Shown in pieces: positions 59,846-64,000 of a stretch of DNA of 64,000 nt. The DNA is taken from NCBI RefSeq assembly GCF_004331465.1, contig NZ_SJKB01000019.1:62001-126000 (forward strand). The letters are read 5' to 3'. A model generated the notes under the pieces. That model did no database searches. It was not told the DNA's origin and saw nothing but the letters and a program-made list of their open reading frames with translations. The position numbers and the translations under genes were made by a program. Position 1 is the stretch's first letter, and each line of letters begins with the position of its first letter. The DNA is from Kribbella pittospori (GTDB lineage: Bacteria > Actinomycetota > Actinomycetes > Propionibacteriales > Kribbellaceae).

Positions 59846-60213
59846 ACACAGCTCCTGGGGGGTCACCAGGGGCGCCCGCGTTTGAGCGTCCCGTGGTCAT
59901 CATGCCGGTCCTATGACCATCCCGCGCTCACTTCGGGGTAACAACTCAGTGTCCCGTCAGGATTGTCGTTCTCCGGCCGTCGGAGGGTGCGTTCTCCGGA
60001 TTGCCAGGCCCGCACGAGCCGTTTGGTGCGGTCTGGGCCCGCTGCGCCAGTGAACGGGTCCAGACCTCGAGGCTTCCCACCACCCGAGCGCTGGGCAACC
60101 TCTCACCCCTCCCTGTGCCCCAGACACCCAGATCGATGCGTTGAAAATTCATCCAGTACTCCGGTGGGCGGCACCGGTCGTTTCTGGGTGCGTGACGGGG
60201 GCACCGGGGGACC
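59846..60213. promoter_or_regulatory. divergent intergenic region with a 7-bp inverted repeat
   Basis: TGGTCAT (59894-59900) and ATGACCA (59913-59919) with a 12-bp spacer lie about 50-75 bp before the GAF-ANTAR start and are a candidate operator. GTTCTCCGG occurs twice, near 59970 and 59990. A TTGAAA at about 60141 could be a -35 box for the gene at 60214, but I see no good -10. Otherwise nothing recognisable in these 368 bp. Confidence 0.4.
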
Positions 60214-60471
60214 ATGAACAAGAAAGGATTCGCTCGTGTGCTGGCAGGTGTGCCGGCAGTGGTGGCGGGTCTCCTGAGCCCACTCAGTGCGGGCGACGGC
60301 GACCCGGGCGACTACGGCGGCGCAATCTGGGTGATCGTGGCCGTCGCTGTCGTGGCAGTGATCGTCGGGGCCGGGACCTTCTACCTGGTTCGTTCCCGGC
60401 GCATCGACCTCTTCCAGACCAGCATGCCCGAGGACGAGGACCACTCGAAGCACACGCATCGCGACGGATAG
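60214..60471 (+). CDS. small membrane protein with His-rich tail
   Basis: An 85-residue protein. Residues 7-27 are weakly hydrophobic and may be a signal or first helix; residues 38-60 form a clear helix (AIWVIVAVAVVAVIVGAGTF), followed by VRSRR and a tail EDEDHSKHTHRDG with three histidines. GGGGGACC precedes the ATG. I do not recognise it. A metal-sensing or metal-binding tail is possible but untested. Confidence 0.68.
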   Translation: MNKKGFARVLAGVPAVVAGLLSPLSAGDGDPGDYGGAIWVIVAVAVVAVIVGAGTFYLVRSRRIDLFQTSMPEDEDHSKHTHRDG

Positions 60472-60548
60472 GCCTGGTCCGCTGCCGTGGCGTACCTTGG
60501 GGTCGGCTGAAGAAGTCGGCCGCCCGGGACTGTTCGCAGGATGGGTGC

Positions 60549-61496
60549 ATGGAGTCCCTGACATTCGAGAGCCGTGATCTCGCGCGCACCGAGGAGTTCC
60601 TCAACCACGCGTACACCAAGATGCGGATCGGCGGCGGCACGGACGACGTGAGCGCGCGGATCACCCGCGAGGCGGTCGGCTCGATCAGTGTCGACCGGCT
60701 CGACATCGGCTTCGAGATGAAGTACGACGCCGACCCGCTCGGCAAGATCTGTCTCTGCGTGGTCGAGGCGGGAACGGTGCAGGATCACGCCACCGACGGC
60801 TGGGAGGACGCCTTCGGGCCGGGCGATGTCGTCTCGTTCGCGCCGCCGGATCGCCCGTACGTCGGCAAGGTCTGCCGGTCGCGCTACAGCATCACCATGT
60901 TCGATCCCGCGCTGCTCACCCGGGCCGCCGGCGTTGACAACCGAAGCGGTGGGCCGGTCCGGCTGCTCGACCATCGCCCGCACTCGGCCGCGGCCGCCCG
61001 CCACCTGGTCAGCACGATCAACTATCTGGGCGATCAGGTGCTGCCGGACTCGACGGTGCGGACGTCGCCGCTGCTGCAGTCCTCGGTCTCTCGCCTGCTC
61101 GCCTCGAGCGTTCTGGCCGCGTTCCCCAACACGGCGCTGATCGCGCGGGATCGGACCGACGGGCGCGACGCGCATCCGCGGACAGTGCAGCGGGCGATCG
61201 CCTTCCTGGAGTCCAGCGTCGACCAGGACGTCGCTGTCGGCGACGTCGCTGCGGTCGCCGGCGTGACTGTGCGTGCCGTTCAGACCGCCTTCCAGCGGCA
61301 TCTCGGGACCACCCCGATGGTGTACCTGCGCCAGTTGCGACTGGCCGAGGTCCACACGGAACTCCTCGCCGGCGATCCGGCCAAGCTCTCCGTCACAGCC
61401 GTGGCGGCGCGCTGGGGCTTCCACCATCTGGGCCGCTTCGCCGCCGCCTACCGGGAGCAGTACGGCGAGTTGCCGAGCGCAACGCTGGGTCGCTGA
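60549..61496 (+). CDS. AraC-family regulator (cupin N-terminal domain)
   Basis: A 315-residue regulator. The N-terminal half resembles the AraC-binding-like domain (TFESRDLARTEEFLNHAYTK, FGPGDVVSFAPPDRPYVG), and the C-terminal helix-turn-helix pair runs from about 215 (DVAVGDVAAVAGVTVRAVQT, TPMVYLRQLRL, ARWGFHHLGRFAAAYREQYG). The ATG at 60549 follows AGGA. It converges with the GAF-ANTAR gene at 61520. The target is not evident. Confidence 0.9.
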   Translation: MESLTFESRDLARTEEFLNHAYTKMRIGGGTDDVSARITREAVGSISVDRLDIGFEMKYDADPLGKICLCVVEAGTVQDHATDGWEDAFGPGDVVSFAPPDRPYVGKVCRSRYSITMFDPALLTRAAGVDNRSGGPVRLLDHRPHSAAAARHLVSTINYLGDQVLPDSTVRTSPLLQSSVSRLLASSVLAAFPNTALIARDRTDGRDAHPRTVQRAIAFLESSVDQDVAVGDVAAVAGVTVRAVQTAFQRHLGTTPMVYLRQLRLAEVHTELLAGDPAKLSVTAVAARWGFHHLGRFAAAYREQYGELPSATLGR

Positions 61497-61519
61497 ACCG
61501 ATCGTTGCCAGGGCGACGT

Positions 61520-62197
61520 TCAGCCGTCGAGCTGCAGCCGGCGACTGACGATGAGTTGGGCCACCCGCGCCAGCGTCTCGTCGCGGGCGTAAGCGCGGGC
61601 ACGGAGGAGCGCCGAGGCGTCCTCGATGGCCAGACCCAGGTGGCCCGCGATCATGCCGGTCGCCTGATGGACGACCGCACGCGACATCCACGGGCTGCGG
61701 TCGTCGGGTTCCTCGCTGGTGGGTGGATCGTTGAGCAGCGCGACACCGAGTGCGTCCGCGAGGAACTGCGAGGTCTGCGGACTCTCCGTGAACGTCCGGC
61801 CGTCGGCGACGTACGCGCTGAGCACGCCGAACGGGCGTCCACCCGGCCGGATCGGGAAGCAGCGGATGGTCAGCGGTCCGACCGCTGCCAGCGCCGCGCG
61901 GACGAACTCCGGCCACCGCCTGTCGGTCTCCAGGTCGGAGCCGACCGGCTCGCCCGCGCCGTACGCCGCATGGCCCGGGCCTTCGCCGAGGACGTCCTGC
62001 AGATCCTCGAGTCGCGCGGCCGTCGAATCGGTGGCGGTCAGCGTGACGCGATTGGTGACCGAGTTCTCGATCGTGATCGACGTACCGTCCGCACCGAGGA
62101 GGTCACGACAGGTGCGGCCCAGCTCATCGGGACGACTGCGCGCGGGCGCCACTGTGATCGCCTCGATCAATCGGGCGAGAATCGCACCGCGCTTCAT
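61520..62197 (-). CDS. GAF-ANTAR protein, second
   Basis: A 225-residue protein with an N-terminal GAF-like domain (residues 10-145: CRDLLGADGTSITIENSVTN, LEDLQDVLGEGPGHAAYGAG, FPIRPGGRPFGVLSAYV) and a C-terminal ANTAR domain (about 160-215: VVHQATGMIAGHLGLAIEDA, SALLRARAYARDETLARVAQ). It is a second sensor-antiterminator within 2.4 kb of the first. It follows the SRPBCC gene by 44 bp on the same strand. I start at ATG 62197. Confidence 0.88.
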   Translation of the reverse strand: MKRGAILARLIEAITVAPARSRPDELGRTCRDLLGADGTSITIENSVTNRVTLTATDSTAARLEDLQDVLGEGPGHAAYGAGEPVGSDLETDRRWPEFVRAALAAVGPLTIRCFPIRPGGRPFGVLSAYVADGRTFTESPQTSQFLADALGVALLNDPPTSEEPDDRSPWMSRAVVHQATGMIAGHLGLAIEDASALLRARAYARDETLARVAQLIVSRRLQLDG

Positions 62198-62241
62198 GTC
62201 AGGCCCAGTACCCGCCCAGCCGCCGACCATTCCCCGCCGGG

Positions 62242-62715
62242 TCAGGCTTCGGATTCGCCGACCGAGCCTTGCTCCTGTTCGAGCGAGGTCTTGATGGTCG
62301 CGAGGGTTCGCTCGAGTGCGCTGTCGATGTCGCCCGAATGCGCGGTGTCCAGGCGGACGGTCAGCTTGGACGTGCCGTCGGCGACGAAGTCGACCAGGAG
62401 TTCGCCCTGGTAGTCATGCGGGCCAGGTGCTCCCCACCTGAGGATCCGGTCCTCGTCGACGACATCGATCCAGGCCTCCCGGTGGAACTCGCCCTCGCCG
62501 GCGGCCGGATCGGTCGCCGCGACGTCGACCTCCTGGTGCACCGGCTGCTTCGGCAGCCTGGCCTCGGGCCCCTGGGACTCCGCCGGCGGCGGTTCGGTGC
62601 GGTGGAGTGCCGTCATCCAGGGCAGGAAGTCGGGCAGACGCTCGAGATCGGACAGGCGGTCGAAGAGGATGTTCGGTGCGACGTCGACCGTGGTCCATGC
62701 TTCGTGGTGGTTCAT
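62242..62715 (-). CDS. SRPBCC family protein
   Basis: A 157-residue protein with an ideal binding site (CGAGGAGGCGGAGC before ATG 62715). The start HHEAWTTVDVAPNILFDRLS with LERLPDFLPWMTAL is the polyketide-cyclase/dehydrase pattern; the middle (about 50-85) holds a charged Pro-rich loop, and the C-terminus VRLDTAHSGDIDSALERTLA is the final strand and helix. It would bind a hydrophobic ligand. The frame stays open upstream through low-complexity DNA, which I exclude. Confidence 0.85.
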   Translation of the reverse strand: MNHHEAWTTVDVAPNILFDRLSDLERLPDFLPWMTALHRTEPPPAESQGPEARLPKQPVHQEVDVAATDPAAGEGEFHREAWIDVVDEDRILRWGAPGPHDYQGELLVDFVADGTSKLTVRLDTAHSGDIDSALERTLATIKTSLEQEQGSVGESEA

Positions 62716-62775
62716 GCTCCGCCTCCTCGAGTCACGCAGCAGACAACCCCCTGGTACCCCTGCCGTCGGCACACA

Positions 62776-62818
62776 TGCGGCGGGAGCGGCGGGAGCGGCT
62801 GGTGCGGCTGGTGCGGCG
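62776..62818 (+). repeat. short GC-rich tandem repeat upstream of the SRPBCC gene
   Basis: GCGGCGGGA occurs twice in tandem and is followed by GCGGCTGGT twice, all 9-bp units, in the gap between the divergent SRPBCC and GPGG genes. It is low-complexity DNA without a visible role and may vary in length between strains. Confidence 0.5.
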
Positions 62819-62930
62819 AAACAGGTCGGTGCGACCACCGTTTGTGTGAGGTTCGGGGCGGGCACCGGATCGTGGCACGGGGAGCTCAGTCGCCGGGTGT
62901 CCGCCCGGCCCGTTTCAGATGGGAAGGACC

Positions 62931-63074
62931 ATGAGTCTCATACTGTGGATCATCGCGGCGATCCTTGTTATCGCCGGGATCGTCTCCCTGTTCCGCGGCC
63001 AGGTGCTGTGGGGCGCGGCGCTGATCGTGATCGGCCTGCTGGTCGGGCCGGGTGGCGTCAGCATCTTCACCTAA
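62931..63074 (+). CDS. GPGG-motif small membrane protein
   Basis: A 47-residue protein (MSLILWIIAAILVIAGIVSL ... GPGGVSIFT) with GGGAAGGACC before the ATG. Two short hydrophobic helices surround FRGQVLW, and the end GPGGVSIF matches the GPGG-motif small membrane proteins of actinobacteria. The function is not known. A perfect terminator hairpin begins 20 bp after the stop. Confidence 0.85.
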   Translation: MSLILWIIAAILVIAGIVSLFRGQVLWGAALIVIGLLVGPGGVSIFT

Positions 63075-63094
63075 TCGTCTACCGGGAAACCGGT

Positions 63095-63131
63095 CGCTTG
63101 CCCCCACGTCGCCTCGGCGTGGGGGCAAGCG
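63095..63131 (+). terminator. terminator hairpin after the GPGG gene
   Basis: CGCTTGCCCCCACG (63095-63108) and its exact reverse complement (63118-63131) with a 9-nt loop, 20 bp after the stop codon. There is no U-tract. Confidence 0.75.
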
Positions 63132-63254
63132 TCGTTCGCCCTGCGGTCGGGGTGTCCTCGGAGCTGTTGCCCAGGGCATCGTCCGGATCCGAGCGGGCTG
63201 TGCACGAGCAAAAGAAAGGGCAAGGAGGTTGTACTCTCCCTGCCACTATCAACC

Positions 63255-63288
63255 TATAACGCATCGGGGGACTTGCCGCAAGCCCCCG
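63255..63288 (+). promoter_or_regulatory. promoter with rifamycin-associated element (RAE)-like inverted repeat
   Basis: TATAAC (63255-63260) is a good -10 box; TTGTAC at 63229 is a possible -35 with a long spacer. Right after it, 63265-63288 reads CGGGGG, A, CTTG, CCG, CAAG, CCCCCG: an inverted repeat with one unpaired A. It closely matches the 19-bp rifamycin-associated element known upstream of rifamycin-inactivating genes in actinobacteria (GGGGCTTG...CAAGCCCC). Its position at the predicted transcription start and the monooxygenase gene that follows support the match. Confidence 0.72.
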
Positions 63289-63344
63289 GTGGTGCTGGAG
63301 AATCGCCGACCGAAACGCAGAACCTACGGAATCAGGGGGATTCC

Positions 63345-64000
63345 ATGATCGACGTGATCGTTGCCGGTGGCGGACCGGTCGGCATGATGCTGGCCGCCGA
63401 GCTGCGGCTGCACGGTGTGGACGTGGTCGTGCTGGAGAAGGCGCTGGAGCCGACCAAGATCGTCCGCTCGCTGGGTCTGCACGCACGCAGTATCGAGGTG
63501 ATGGACCAGCGTGGTCTGCTGGAACGGTTCCTTGCACTCGGCACGAAGTACCCGCTCGGCGGCTTCGCCGGCATCTACAAGCCGGCGCCGGAGCGGCTGG
63601 ACACGGCACACGGATACCTGCTCGGCATCCCGCAGGCCATCACCGACCGCCTGCTGGCCGAACGGGCCGCCGAGCTCGGCGCCGACATCCGGCTCGGCGC
63701 CGAACTGGTCGGGCTGAGCCAGGACGACGACGGCGTGACCGTCGATCTGGCCGACGGGACGCAACTGCGCTCGCGCTACCTGGTCGGCTGCGACGGCGGC
63801 CGCAGTACGGTGCGCAAGCTGCTCGGCGTCGGCTTCCCCGGCGAGCCCAGCCGGGTCGACACGCTGCTCGGCGAGGTGGAGGTGACCGCTCCGCCGGATG
63901 AGGTGACCGCCGTGGGGACCGAGGTTCGTAAGAGCCAGTTGCGGTTCGGCGCCATGCATGTCGAGGGCACCAAGTTCCGGTTCGTTGTTCCCGGCGCACC
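63345..64000 (+). CDS. FAD-dependent aromatic monooxygenase, probably rifampin monooxygenase (Rox), cut by the window edge
   Basis: The first 218 codons of a class A flavoprotein monooxygenase. The FAD motif GGGPVG is at residues 8-13 after MIDVIVA; then LGLHARSIEVMDQRGLLERF follows, as in the rifampin monooxygenase/aromatic hydroxylase group; GCDGGRSTVRKLLG (from about 148) is the DG motif. Such Rox enzymes hydroxylate the rifamycin naphthoquinone and inactivate the drug. The upstream RAE-like element favours this reading; otherwise a polyketide or aromatic hydroxylase is the alternative. The C-terminal part is outside the window. Confidence 0.85.
   Translation, partial: MIDVIVAGGGPVGMMLAAELRLHGVDVVVLEKALEPTKIVRSLGLHARSIEVMDQRGLLERFLALGTKYPLGGFAGIYKPAPERLDTAHGYLLGIPQAITDRLLAERAAELGADIRLGAELVGLSQDDDGVTVDLADGTQLRSRYLVGCDGGRSTVRKLLGVGFPGEPSRVDTLLGEVEVTAPPDEVTAVGTEVRKSQLRFGAMHVEGTKFRFVVPGA

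Noticed and set aside
59930..59942. GGGGTAAC as a SigB-type -10 box
   Set aside because: No matching -35 (GTTT-like) at the right distance and no gene start at a sensible distance downstream; left as part of the intergenic entry.
1..64000. tRNA or rRNA genes, CRISPR arrays, integrases, IS ends or a prophage
   Set aside because: I looked for T-arm GGTTCGAAT patterns, regularly spaced short repeats and transposase or integrase motifs and found none that hold up.

Overview
The window is a gene-dense, very high-GC stretch with GTG/ATG starts, many 1-, 4- and 8-base gene overlaps, frequent GTAC-containing codons and actinobacterial families throughout (DUF3224, DUF6328, GAP/SfLAP, GAF-ANTAR, QcrC, SARP-free LuxR/MalT ATPases). 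It looks like chromosome of a soil actinomycete, most like Kribbella or a relative; this is an inference from gene content and style. I saw no tRNA, rRNA, CRISPR array, integrase or insertion sequence.

Layout. 1-19.4 kb is a patchwork of small regulatory units: a cut-off DUF3224 gene, a small envelope protein, a LuxR ATPase regulator, an XRE regulator opposite a CMD-family protein, two copies of one module (DesK-type kinase plus NarL-type regulator, divergent from a homologous membrane protein, at 5.3-8.0 and 12.6-15.2 kb), a TetR/MFS pair with a readable operator, a serine hydrolase, an ECF sigma factor followed by two tiny coupled genes and a P-loop kinase, and an AraC regulator opposite a quinone oxidoreductase. 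19.4-27.7 kb is a catabolic locus: a CehA/McbA-type metallohydrolase with a small partner, divergent from amidohydrolase, FAD oxidase and a complete binding-protein/permease importer without its own ATPase. 27.7-35.7 kb is an amino-sugar locus: a DeoR regulator, then ROK regulator, importer, NagZ and NagA in one overlapping operon. The importer's binding protein is frameshifted, and nagA holds a perfect 18-bp inverted repeat inside its coding sequence.

35.8-41.1 kb holds a diguanylate cyclase, an MFS exporter, an SRPBCC protein, about 1 kb of decayed gene pieces (PHB-depolymerase-like esterase, zinc dehydrogenase, SnoaL) and a GAP protein. 41.2-63.1 kb reads like a respiration and stress island: an orphan QcrC-like dihaem cytochrome c, a MalT-like regulator, a nonapeptide-repeat protein with an RDD protein, a four-gene operon PepA-AbgT-SLC13-glutaminase, an HtrA protease, a Vps62-like secreted/membrane protein, a ferritin-like/TetR pair under an 18-bp palindrome, two GAF-ANTAR proteins and several small membrane proteins. 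Four transcription units here share a 17-bp palindromic site of the form TCACC-N7-GGTGA at 41824, 45593, 54097 and 56091, which suggests a local regulon. The window ends in a rifampin-monooxygenase-like gene preceded by an inverted repeat matching the rifamycin-associated element.
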